In this document: piece after piece, positions 26,268 through 36,990 of the stretch
Layout: each line of letters starts with the position of its first letter
How positions within the stretch are numbered: the first letter of the stretch is position 1
The notes under the pieces: model-generated
Databases searched by the model: none
What the model saw: the letters and a program-made list of their open reading frames with translations, nothing else
What the model was told of the DNA's origin: nothing
Program-made: the position numbers and the translations under genes
From: Sipunculus nudus
Lineage: Eukaryota; Annelida; Sipuncula; Golfingiida; Sipunculidae
Assembly: GCA_026874595.1 (NCBI GenBank)
Contig: CM049311.1
Location: 73,658,953-73,722,952 of the forward strand
DNA: 64,000 nucleotides
Direction: 5' to 3'

Positions 26268-26624
26268 TTCAAATAATGTAGACCTTATAACAATAGGAAC
26301 CAGCTATTTAAAATTATTCAACACGGCACTCACAACACAAACGAAACATAAAATGTTATTGCAGTAGCTTTTGTAAATGTTTGCAGTCATATTTGCAGTG
26401 GGTGAGAAGGTGGTTGAGCGTTACTGAATTATTTTCCAAAACAAAGGCAAAATGACCCCTTGGGAACCGATCATCAATATTCATGGCTGGTAACATAGTG
26501 TGTTGTTAATACGAATGGTTTAAAAGCTTAAAAGGCTAATTTTCCAGAATTCATTCAGGTTGATTCAGACATGTGGACCATATTATTAAACGAGAGTCGA
26601 ACTTCTACGAGTTAAGAAGGTTTC

Positions 26625-27148
26625 TTATATAACAACAAGAGTACTGCTAAAGTGCGTAATACGCCCGTCATGTATCTGGTGACCTCTGACCTCATGAAAT
26701 ACGTGTGAATTTTGATGAGAAGATAATTCAGGTGAAAACTCAATTGCTGAATCCATAGGATTTTCGGTAAGTCACTTAAATGGCTCCAAAGTGCGGGCAC
26801 TTCTAGCCTCTCTACATATGCATGGATTTTGCTCGAAAACAAACGTAAGCGAGATAATTTATTGATGGACATTTCTGAGAGTTTTATCAAAAACCTGCTT
26901 ATTCTTCATAAGATATCGCGGCGATGCCGCAAAGTAGCCTAGTGAACCGTAACCTTGTTAAACGTGCGTGAATGTTGGCAATAATAGAACTCGGGTGAGA
27001 TAATCTGTTGGTTAGTAGTTGTGGTGAGTTTTGTATAAATCCATCAAACCCTGTTAAGTTATAGCGGCGAAACTAAAAGTTCACGGAGGGATGGACGACG
27101 GACGCTCGGACGGTGGGTTAACCATAAGACTCCTGTAATATGACGGAC
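26625..27148. mobile_element. Insertion in copy B: GACGGAC-tail dispersed repeat
   Basis: About 520 bp absent from copy A, where GGTTTCTGATTAAAA reads through the empty site at about 20337-20352. It ends with GGGATGGACGACGGACGCTC, like the tails near 8305, 18040 and 36340-36960. It looks like a non-coding dispersed repeat, but I cannot assign a class. Exact ends are uncertain by 10-20 bp. Confidence 0.55.
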
Positions 27149-27539
27149 GTATAAAAATGTTTCCGCAAGAGATAATTTATGATTTTTGTAGATTTGTAAG
27201 TTCTGCATGTCAAATTGATGACTTCGTGATTAAAAAAAATATGAAGATTTTGTTGCCATGGTAGGTTATAGAAATTTTGATTAAAACCCTTAAGATACTT
27301 AACTTTCAATCAAAAGAAGTGAAATAAATAAAGAAGAACGATTCTATCATATTTTAATTAAATTCTAAGGGATTTAGAAAATGATGTACATTAGCCAAAC
27401 ACTTTAGTCTTAAAGGATTAACACTCGAAGTTAACTGTTAAACTGTCTTACCTTGGGCTTCGTCTCTTTTCGTTTTGATATATTTGTCTCGGAGAGGTGC
27501 GGGTTTTAGGCTTCTTCAGCCCATAAAAAGTTTAGCTAT

Positions 27540-27755
27540 TATAAACTATAAACATTTAATTTCCATGGATTGAACAAATAGTAATTTGCTCAGATTGTGG
27601 CGTTCGGTAGAATGTAGAAAACCCGGAGTAGGCAACCGGCCTTGGACAAGCAACTACAACCCTATTTCAAAGTCACGCCAGGGATCAAATCCTGGCCGCC
27701 AGTGGAAAGAGCCGAATGATTTACCACTCAGCTGTCCAGGCGCCGGGCTTTCCAC
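27540..27755 (-). mobile_element. tRNA-derived SINE (minus strand)
   Basis: Read on the minus strand, the head (from about 27745) has an A-box-like ACAGCTGAGTGG (27724-27735). A T-arm/B-box-like CCAGGATTTGATCCCTGG follows at 27678-27695, with a perfect 5-bp CCAGG/CCTGG stem. A-to-B spacing suits a tRNA-derived Pol III promoter. The body continues to an AT-rich end near 27545. Copy A lacks this segment at the matching place (about 20720), an independent sign of insertion. It is not a tRNA gene: the acceptor stem and the anticodon arm are not convincing. Confidence 0.5.
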
Positions 27756-29275
27756 GAGTGGTATATTACGATGAAACCAAATAGGAAATGGGTTTGATAC
27801 CATGACGTTCAAGCCAGGAGCAAACAATAAAAAAAAATACTACAGACGCGGCAAATAGGAGTACATACACAATTAAGCTTGTTGCTATAAAAGAACTTTG
27901 TCCCCGGAGTCACTGAACTCTGTTAAGGGAAACACATGGTTATGCAGGGGCTTTGGTGGCATTTTTATAAAATCAACAATGTTGCTGATCCTGTCTCACA
28001 GAAATAATAAATGGCCTTGGTTTATCCTGGAATGGTGGTATGGATTGCAGCCGTTGAGGTTATCATTGATTTTTTTTTCAGATTGAGTGCTGCCCGGCGT
28101 TGTCCTGGCTGTTTTAATTTGCATCATATCATACCTTGGCTTAACTTTCCAGACTGCGTATCTATATCACTGGCTTAATCTGGCTGCCCAGTCTTTTCCC
28201 ACAAGGATTCTCCAAGTTATATGCCCTTGTGTCCATCCGCTGTGCAAGAAAAGCTGTCAAAGCAGATCTAAACTTTGATTTCTTAACAGGTCCGTTTGCT
28301 TGGCAAACATGAATGCTTATTCAACCAATTTCTTTTGTTTTTCTTTCTCCAAAACGGACCAATTGGTTTCAATTACAGGTTGAATATTTCTTCTATGTGT
28401 TGGCAAGTTAGTTGCGACAAGTTTAATTGAATAGTTATTTTTTTATTCATGGATGTATCAAAAGTGTATAGAGATTTTCTTGAAACACCAATTAAACTAA
28501 AACGGACAGTCGAGTGGAATCAATCTCTACTCTCTCTGATGGCGACTCGGGCTTAATTCCCCTAATGGCTATAATAATGGTTTATATTTGCCCGTCCTCA
28601 GTGGCTGGTTTTCTCCGGGTACTCCGGTTTCCTGGACCGCTAAACTATATCGAACGCCGCTATCTGTGCCACCAAAAATGTCTCGTACTAGTTATTAAAC
28701 CCTATGTTCGACCCAGGTAGAGGAAATTTTGCTAATGTATCGGCGGGTATAGGTCCAGGGCTATGGTCATCTGATCGGATGCACAGCACACATGAAGTAC
28801 CGTCATGAACAAGAAAATACAGTTTACTAAAACTGCCGATGTTCAAGTAAACCATGCCATGTTTATATTTCGCTTACGACATCCTGCTGTCTTCTTGCTA
28901 GGGGAGATTCATGACATGGTACTCATGATTAAGTATAGCCGCACTTCCAGATCGTTATGTCACCCCGAATCGTTTAATTTGCATCAAATTTCCCCAAGGG
29001 ACTCTTTGCTCCCGTAGAGCATTAACGATTTTGTAGAATTCTGCAGGTTGCTTAACGTATACTCACTTGTAATGGTGGTACGTGGAATTTATGATTATAA
29101 TGGAGCGTGAAGATTTCCGAATAATAATTGTTAGGTTTACCACTGTCTGTGTACACATACTTTCATCAATAAGTCCTCCTTTTTCATACTAACACTACGT
29201 GCAGACTGGTTTCGTAATAGATCAAAATCAGAATCAGTACTGACCGGTTCCGGTAGACATTCGGAATTGCAGAAT

Positions 29276-29345
29276 TATTATTATTATTATATATATTTAT
29301 ATATATATATATATACATGTATATAAATATATATATATATATTTA
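29276..29345. repeat. AT/ATT-rich low-complexity tract
   Basis: TTATTATTATTAT followed by TATATATAT and TACATGTATATAAATATATA. It lies in the part of copy B (29080-29430) with no counterpart in copy A. Confidence 0.9.
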
Positions 29346-29409
29346 CATGCCTTATGGGCCTATTTGATTTGTCTTTATTTCGGGAACAGATTTTTATATG
29401 GATGCTATG

Positions 29410-29431
29410 TTTTTTTTTTTTTTTTTTTTTT
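29410..29431. repeat. Poly-T tract (22 T)
   Basis: Ends the extra 29080-29430 segment of copy B. It could be the poly(A) of a minus-strand retro-insertion, but no body is recognised. Confidence 0.8.
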
Positions 29432-30714
29432 AGGAAAACTAGTGTCAGGCTTAAGTTCGTGGTTGACCAGTCTAATATCCGTCCAAGTTCCTGAACTCCA
29501 CCGCTGGGTATTGTAAATGAGTTTTTATTCCTATGCAGATTACAAAATTAATCATCTGCTGCCGGAAGACATGTCAAGACCTATGGGATGCCAGATGTGT
29601 ACGTAGCTTTTCCAGGAAAAGCCGTTCGGAAAGGTCATCGTTATTGAGTTCATAAATCCACTTAGCAGGTGCCTCTCCTATGGAGAGTTATGAAACCCAA
29701 AGTCGATATACTAAACGTTATCCTACAGAATATGGTATGCTTAGTGGGAATTACAAGTTCTTCTTGTGATAGTTCAACTTTTATTACGGCCAGGATGTGT
29801 ATACCAAGCAGTTTAGAAGATGCAGGATGACCCCCGCAGATCACTCCCTCACACATACCTTATAGAGAAAGATTATAAAAAAGGCATTGATGTAACGTTT
29901 TGCTTATTTTTATAGTCCTATCTAAATAATATTGTATAACTTTGTTGTGACTGTAAACTGATTTGTTGTAACTGTTAATTGATTGACAAACTCCATCGGT
30001 TCTGCATATTGGGTCCGGAACAGGATTTAACAAAACCGGATAGAGGGGACAATAGTGCAGTGACAGTGTAGATACATTTTGTTTTAGGTTGTAATGGCTG
30101 AATTTGAGCTTGTCCAGAAAGCACAATGCTGCTACGTCTTGCGCTGTTATTTGTTATTTTATAGTAAGCACTTATTTATCTACTTCCATTTTTTTGTTGT
30201 TAGGTCCATAAGGGGACGGTGCCTATCTTGCACCATCATAAACCCGCCACTAAAGATGCATTTATTTCGATTTTTTTAATAGTCCTGGATTCTGTGGATT
30301 ATACCTTGGGTATTTACCATTGTTGACTGTAGCTAATGCTCCGTTTCGTTTACTTAGAATCTATTGTCTTTCAATAACACAGGTTTATATAGGAGCGTCC
30401 ACTGTTATTGTTAACATGACCATCCTAATGCATGCGCACTGGCTGGTAGGCAAAAGCCTTCTTTCCTCTGCAGCTGTTTATTTGACTAGGCCAGCTTTGT
30501 TTCCTTTACAGTTTCCCTGTACTTTGCATAAGTAAATATGGCTGCGGATATAAAAGACTGTGGACGATTTGGATAAGACATCAAGAGAAGGCTATTTATC
30601 CAAATTACGTTTGAATGATGGACCAGTAGATCCACCTGACCAGTATAGGCTTGAAGAGGGCCGGTGTAATAATATGACCGCCTGGCGGGACACAAACAGT
30701 GGCTAAAATTACTG

Positions 30715-31640
30715 TATCATATTGACCAGCTGTAATCACCGAGACTGAAAATCAAACTTAACTAGTGGCAAAATACCGCACAGGTAATATCTTAGTTCAA
30801 GAAGTTGAAGCTGAAACAAATATAAAATTCATAAAGTTCGATATCGTTGAATTTCACCCCTCGATCACAGAAGATCTACTAATAAAAGCCCTCAGATTTG
30901 CCCAAACCATTGTCTCCATTCCAGATGATTTTATCAAACTCATCCTGCCCAGCAGGAAAAGCTTACTGTTTAGCAACGCGTGTAGAAAGATCAAACAAGC
31001 TTTGACGTCACCATGGGCAGCTTTGATGGCGCTGAAGTATGCGAAAGGGTTGATTCATACCTCCTAGATATGCTGAAACAGAAATTGGGTGTAAATGCTC
31101 TAGGCCTGTATCGAGATGACGGTTTGTTTCACTAACATGTCTGGACCAACAGCGGACAGCACCCGTAAGAAAATGATCAATCTATTTTCCCATGTATGGT
31201 AAAAAAATAACCATTGAAACTAACCTAACCTGCAAAGATTTCTTAGAAGAAACACTCGACCTCCAAAATAAACAATTTTGCCCCTTACAGAAAACCCATC
31301 AATGATCCGCTCTGTATCCACGCACATTCCAATCGCCCTCCAGTAATTATCAGACAGATACCTATGATGATTAGCAAGCGTGTATCTGGCACCTCCTGTA
31401 ATGAAGAGCTTTTCATGAAAACAAAACCTATGTATGACAAAGCTTTAGCGAAAAGCGGGCTCTGAGAACGCCTAAAATATTGTTGAACTCAGAAGCTGAA
31501 ATTCTATCTAAGTGCCGCCATCAAAACAAATTCAAACTAAAATGTTTTAAAACCTAGCATACATACAAATGTCCAACGTGCTCGCTAACCCACCCCTCAA
31601 GCGGATCCGCTCAGAAAATTTACCTGTTCAGGTAGTTGCT
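30715..31640 (+). pseudogene. Decayed reverse transcriptase, probably Penelope-like
   Basis: Reverse transcriptase remnant in several frames. At 30765-31067 the frame encodes motif A (KFIKFDIVEFHPSIT, Asp of the catalytic pair) and KSLLFSN. After a frameshift between about 30975 and 31000, 31001-31135 encodes motif B ([13 protein letters not shown]) and motif C ([13 protein letters not shown] at 31109-31123). Further breaks follow. The frame 31282-31467 encodes a conserved-looking tail (PYRKPINDPL, IRQIPMMISKRVSG). The YRDDG class with this tail is, as I recall the family, a Penelope-like RT normally followed by a GIY-YIG endonuclease; no GIY-YIG is visible here. At least three frameshifts or stops make it non-functional. 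It lies at the far end of segmental copy B and has no counterpart beside copy A. Confidence 0.65.
31003..31010. promoter_or_regulatory. CRE palindrome inside RT remnant
   Basis: TGACGTCA here simply encodes part of the FDVTMG motif and is probably not regulatory. Confidence 0.05.
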
Positions 31641-33119
31641 CGCTCACTGCTTTGCAGTATTGAGGGACATGGCGTTGTCAGTACTCCATAGCGAGTTTGT
31701 CAAGTCGAATGCATTTGGCATGTGCATAGTACATTTGCCTTTTATATTGTGTATTTTTATAGTATATGTGTATTTCTATATCATATGTGTAAACAACTGA
31801 AATGTTCACTGTACACAGGACCCTATTAAAATTCAGCATACTATACTGAACGGACATCCTGGTAAAATATCTTTGTAATAAATAATAAAATGACAAAGCA
31901 ACAACAAGCCTCTTACCCCTGCTATGTTCCATCATTGTACGTGTACCCAGACTAATCCTTTTCTGCCCCGAAGATCAAAATTTATCTTTATATGAACATT
32001 AAACCATAAACACTGTGATATAACATCATCGATCATGAATATTAAAGGTACACCAATGGTATATACATCTTCCTAAAAGGTACTTCTCTCTACGAGCTAT
32101 CATATTTTCAATATCCGTATGTGCTAAGATAAAATAAAATGTGAGCTCAATAGGTTTTACATTACTTAATCCTCGTTTATTAATTTCTCATTGTTTTACT
32201 GTTGTTTTAAAGATTTTATTGATACAATAGATTGCGATAAACATACCGTGATCAGTATACAAGCAGTGTTTCAAAAGAACTTAAGCGCTAGCCTGAAGGA
32301 TTAGAGTTTCCAGCACCCAGATATTAATTTACAGAAGTGACAAAGTTAGAAAAGCATTAAATGAAATATGCGCAGATGGTAAGGTTGAGGTGTTAAGGAG
32401 ATTAATACTGTATATGTTGACAGTGCTGCGCGGAAGGAGATTACGTTTCCGTGACGAGAAAATTGGGTTGATGGCGTGTAATGAGAGCAGAAAAGACTGG
32501 TGATATGTGATGTCCCGTTGCAAAGTCTGACTGATTTTTTCTAATGTTTGTTAATGAATAAACTGTATTAAGTTTAGAAATGTTTTTAATGAATAAACTG
32601 TATTAAGGTATTTTGAAACGACCTGTCTAAGCAATGAATAGTGAGACTTGTTCGTAAATTTTGATTTGTAGTTGTTAGTCTGATCGTCATCAACGAACAG
32701 CAAAGTTTGAGCAGGTAAATTTGTTGGTAAGTAATTACCCCTATGGGTGGAGTATAAAGGAGGAAATTATTTTCGTCCTCAGCTGGTTGTCCGCCCTTAC
32801 AGGACTTGTCTCTGATATTGGGCGAAGGAACTTACGGTTATTAAGGTAACTGCATCTCAGTCTTAGTCGAACGTGTATTATTTCGTTGCTTTGATTTTTC
32901 CAAAAATCTTCCGTTATATAAAAGTATGACATTTTTTTAACATACTTTTAAGACTATTTTAATGCCAGTTTTCTTTCAATAAATAAGCGATATCCTAACC
33001 TCCTTCTTTTACAAGCGTATCGTTATTTTTTAATAAATCATTGTGTTTGCTACATACAAATCTGAACCTATGTCCATTTGTTATATTAAGAGCTTTACTT
33101 TGAATGATTTCTTTCATTA
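31641..33119. other. Unassigned spacer
   Basis: 32044-32105 matches 23811-23872. A TTAATGAATAAACTGTATTAAG duplicate lies at about 32551-32608. No gene recognised. Confidence 0.45.
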
Positions 33120-33434
33120 GGCCAAAAAAAATAAAAGGGTATGGTTCTCAGGCACTTTTTTTTCAGAAATCAATGCGGGCGGTAGGTATTTTATTTTTTA
33201 TCTTTTTTTTGTATGTTTCGATAAAATGTCATATGATCAGGGAAAAGCATGTAAATGACAGGTTTCTTCTTGCTAAACAGGCAAAGCAACTACATAACAA
33301 AGGAAATCGTATCGAAATTGTATTATTTACCATCGTGAATGACAAAATCACAATAAAAATGTTTTATGCGGGGGGGGGTGGTTAAAATTGACGCGGGCGG
33401 TGCCTGAGAACCATACCTTTTATTTGTTTTGGCC
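33120..33434 (+). mobile_element. TWA-target MITE, copy 1 (315 bp)
   Basis: Terminal inverted repeats start GGCCAAAA and share GGTATGGTTCTCAGGCAC on both ends, at least 35 bp with small gaps. TTA flanks both sides (33117-33119 and 33435-33437), a 3-bp target duplication. The interior is AT-rich with TTTGTATGTTTCGATAAAA. It has no transposase. TIR plus TTA/TAA duplication fits PIF/Harbinger-type non-autonomous elements. Copies 2 and 3 are at 54757 and 58828. A 93-codon frame inside is spurious. Confidence 0.85.
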
Positions 33435-34231
33435 TTAACTGTATTTTTTTCCTCTTCATGGTATTAAACTACTGTTCAGTGTTTTAAATCACTTGGTATA
33501 AAGATTAAGATTTTTTTTTACCTTTGCATTCTTTCCATATCCGATTCCTATTTAAAAATTTTGCGTGTTTTACTTTTCTTTGGATAATTTAACTAATAAA
33601 TACCAATCCAATCATCAATTTATAATGTCTAATAGGAATGATGGATTACTTTCAAGATAATATTAATCTCTTGTAATAACACATTGCTTAATCTTATTTC
33701 CATATCATGAAGGATAAAGAAATGAACTACATTTTCCCTTAAAACTTGCCTCCGCTTAAAAATGAATTAAACCAACAGCTCTGTGATTTATAACCCGGAT
33801 TTATGTTAGCAACATTAATAAAATCAATTAACCAAGATTACATTAAAAGTATTCAAACCTACTGGCTACGCAAGAGGGGCGTGGTCATGTTACAGGCGCG
33901 GCGCCCAACGCCCAATCTCACTTTTGATGTAGAATTCAAGGAAAGCTTTCCAGAAACTAGTAAGAAAATTATAGTTTCATTACCTAAAACTGTAACGAAA
34001 TGGATTCTGTCTTGTGGGCATGTTTACCTTATTTTTTGTAATCAGCGTTAATATAGGGGAATGGAGGTATATATTAAAAATAGAATTATAGACTTTGGTT
34101 CCATTTAAGATTTTACTTTGTCAAAATTAAACAGGGTTCAGAATTTACTTTTACTTAAAACGTAATACATTACTTTCTAATACCAAAAACTTAAGTCTAA
34201 TATATTTGAAATTAGATCAAATGTGAATATT

Positions 34232-34233
<2 letters not shown>
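33435..34233. other. Unassigned AT-rich spacer
   Basis: A short less AT-rich patch at 33855-33920 (GGCTACGCAAGAGGGGCGTG) stands out; otherwise nothing recognised. Confidence 0.4.
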
Positions 34234-34277
<44 letters not shown>

Positions 34278-34319
34278 ACACATTTGTGTGTCTGCGTGCC
34301 CCCCCCCCCCCCCCCCCCC
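34234..34319. repeat. (AT)n tract followed by poly-C
   Basis: AT repeat at 34234-34274 and a run of about 21 C at 34299-34319. Confidence 0.95.
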
Positions 34320-34339
34320 GGGAGAAATATTGACCCAAC

Positions 34340-34942
34340 TGTGTTTAATTATGGATTTTTGGGGTGAGGTTCTATCTTTGTATGTGTTGAAAGTGGAGGC
34401 GGTTCGCGGAGTACGGTTACTGTGTCGTGAAACAATAGTATAATTCAATAAGGGTCACGCGGTGATCCGGGTCGAGTTATGCCATAGTAGAAGTACTGTT
34501 GTTCCCCATTATTTTGTATTCAGCGTGCTCATGAATATATTTGGGTCTTATAATCAAAGCGGTCCAAGATATTGTATGAGGCTTATCAATATACATGAGC
34601 CTTTACGGTAGAAGGGTATTTAAAAGGGTCGAATACACGGAGTCTGGAACCAGCCTTTGCTGTAAAAAGTCCAGCCAGTTGGGATCCAGAGCCATAAGTC
34701 AGATTCCATATCCGCTAGTCGGGGTCCGGTGCCGCCAGTCGGTGTCCAGTGCCGCCAATTAGGGTCCAGTGCCACCAGTCAGGGTCCAGTATATATTCCT
34801 TCTCTTGAAAGGCGTAACAGACTGGGAACGCTATCTGGTATAGGTGATTTTGAATTCTGTAATTCTGTTTAAATATATTCTTTGTTGCTTAGCCGCTGCC
34901 TTGTGTTTTGTTTTGTGAGTGCGCTTAAATAACCACACAATC
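34340..34942 (+). mobile_element. Possible solo LTR or promoter-bearing repeat
   Basis: The stretch begins TGTGTTTAATTATGG and ends CTTAAATAACCACACA, so TG...CA ends are possible. It carries GGGTATTTAAAAGGGTCG at about 34615-34632, a TATA-like element, followed by an 18-19-bp minisatellite and a T-rich end. This layout resembles an LTR (U3-TATA-R-U5). I find no matching 5-bp target duplication, primer-binding site or partner LTR. Confidence 0.25.
34672..34790. repeat. 18-19-bp minisatellite (GGGTCCAGTGCCGCCAGTC)
   Basis: About six imperfect units of CCRSCAGTCGGGGTCCAGTG. The later units are the most alike. They lie just downstream of the TATTTAAAAG box. Confidence 0.85.
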
Positions 34943-35243
34943 TCTACTTTACCACGTTAAAACAAAATGCAACCCGGCCGTCACTTGGTAAGGGCAGCCT
35001 TTTTAGGGCACCAGTAAAGGGGAACGTTTATCGGGGAACAAACACTTTCTATTGCAGATGAAAATTTATAAATTGGAACACCTCATTCTTCAATTGTCAC
35101 TGGAAAACTAAGAAACTGAAGATGATTAAATATAAATAAATGATAATTAACCTTTTTTCTTGTTTTAAGTGTTCATGTGTTAAAAGGATTTTTGATCTGG
35201 GCATATATATACATGTATATATAATTATATATATATATATATA
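34943..35243. other. Spacer with AT tract at about 35205-35243
   Basis: No gene recognised. Confidence 0.5.
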
Positions 35244-35387
35244 AACACTGAAGAAAAACAACATTGTGAATTCACGACAGACTATTTCACGGGATGCGAT
35301 TCTGACAACATTCACCTGAGGAATGGGTCGCATTCCGTGAATTAAACAGTCTGTCGTAAATTCACAGTATTGTTTTTCTTAAGTGTT
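35244..35387. mobile_element. Foldback / hairpin element (144 bp)
   Basis: Nearly the whole segment is an inverted repeat. The left arm 35244-35302 starts AACACTGAAGAAAAACAA and includes CACGACAGACT. The right arm 35325-35387 is its reverse complement with about six mismatches and a 4-bp insertion. A short non-palindromic loop of about 20 bp lies between. It would fold into a long hairpin. It abuts an AT microsatellite and has no clear target duplication, so it may be a small MITE or a hairpin-forming repeat. Confidence 0.7.
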
Positions 35388-35449
35388 ATATCGCTCTGGC
35401 CTTTTCTGAGGGCCAGAAAGCACTTTGCACCGGAGGGTAACTCTACCTT

Positions 35450-35451
<2 letters not shown>

Positions 35452-35536
<85 letters not shown>
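35452..35536. repeat. Long (AT)n microsatellite
   Basis: Pure AT run of about 85 bp. The Tyr-Ile repeat frames on all strands are artefacts. Confidence 0.95.
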
Positions 35537-35538
<2 letters not shown>

Positions 35539-36234
35539 GTTTTTATGTGTGGTAGCACTGTTTGGCCTTCCGATAACGCTGGCTACGCCCCTGCATATAG
35601 TTCCTTCCTTAGTCATGTGTAAATCTGAATGTCTCTGTTTGATTCTTTTAATTGTTATTTCTATGCCCATTCTGTCGTAGTATCGTCAGAAGGTTTATTT
35701 CAATGTTTAAGTTTTACCCAGATCAGGTTGCTATACAGCTTTCCAATCTCCTTGACACCACCCGACATAAAACTGATTAACGAATCCTTATCTGTGTTAT
35801 TGGGTAAGTGAGCTTTACATTACATTGAATGGTCTAGTATTATACAGTTAACATTTAATACTATATATGTGCTAGTATCATCAGTTCAAATCAAATGGAT
35901 ATAAAATGTTACGTTATTCGTCATTAAAACGGTCAGTCCTATGGAATTTCGGTAACTTAATTAGCCCATACAATGCTAGAGGTGCTGTTGCTGAATTTCT
36001 TTTATGCGATAAGTTTCAACCTGAAGCCCTTGTTTCGAACAATATGTTTGTGTTTTAAGGGTAGTTTATAAGTAAAGACTCCTTAATCACGAGAAAAAAA
36101 TATTCGAGCAAATTGTTTAGACATAAAATTTAAGGGTCTTACTTATTTAATAATGATTATTATAAGTCAGTATAATGTTATTTTCATCTTGTATTTTTTT
36201 ATTTTTTTTTACAATTTTAAATAGTTATTGGGAA
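35537..36234. other. Unassigned spacer
   Basis: No gene or repeat recognised. Confidence 0.4.
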
Positions 36235-36990
36235 TGATAGGGATATGAGACCTCCTAGGCGCCAATCATCCCTGTGGATTTGAGAAGATCCCATCTTATT
36301 CTCTTTGGGTTATCGCGTGTGAAAGAAAGCGTCATTGACAGACGTACAAACGGACATGGTGATCACTATAGGGCATTGGATTTTCCATAGGTATGTTATT
36401 CAATAGGTCTGATGCCCTCGTATGTACCAATCATCCCTTTGAATTTGGGAAAGATGAAGTATGTTGTTGTTGAGTTATTGCGTGCGAAAGAAAATCAGCG
36501 AATTGGTCGTGGCGGTCATATCGGAATTCCGACAGGTGTGTTATTCAGTAGGTCTGGAACCCTCATATGTACCAATCGTCCCTTTGAATTTCGGAAAGCT
36601 TGAGTATGTTGTTGTTGAGTTATCGCGTGCAAAAGAAAATCAGCGATTGGGCTTTGTCGGCCATAATTCGAATTCCGACAGGTCTGTAATTCAATAGGTT
36701 TGGAACCCTTATAAGTACTAATCATCCCTGTGAATTTAGGAAAGCTGTGTTGTTGTTGAGTTATCGCACGTAAAAGAAAATCAGTGATTGGGCTGAGGCG
36801 ACCATATTGGAATTCCGAAAGGTCTGCAATTCAATAGGTCTGGAGCCCTCGTATGTACCATTCATCCCTGTGAATTTGGGTAAGGTGAAGTATGTTGTTG
36901 TTTGGTTATCGCGCGCGAAAGAAAATGTCACTGACGGAAGTACAGAAGGACAGACTGACACGGTGATCACTAAAGGGCACCGCTTGAAAA
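36235..36990 (+). repeat. Tandem ~145-bp repeats (five units)
   Basis: Units start near 36240, 36409, 36555, 36702 and 36841. Each has GTACCAATCATCCCTGTGAA, then TATGTTGTTGTTGAGTTATC and GCGTGCGAAAGAAAATCAGC, and ends near ATTCAATAGGTCTGG. The first and last units instead end in a GACGGACATGGTGATCACTA-type tail with TATAGGGCA. Only the outer units carry the tail, as if one dispersed repeat had amplified internally. Open frames shift between units, so coding is unlikely. Confidence 0.85.

Larger units (their letters stand above)
25902..30400 (+). repeat. Segmental duplication, copy B
   Basis: Collinear partner of 19694-23010. It is longer than copy A because of extra segments at about 26625-27148, 27540-27755 and 29080-29430 that have no counterpart there. 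The end of homology is gradual. The last clear match is around the AACACAGGT(A/T)TATA string near 30380 (22990 in copy A). Confidence 0.85.

Noticed and set aside
33104-33385. 93-codon plus-strand ORF
   Set aside because: Lies almost wholly inside the TIR-bounded MITE and is not conserved in its other copies.
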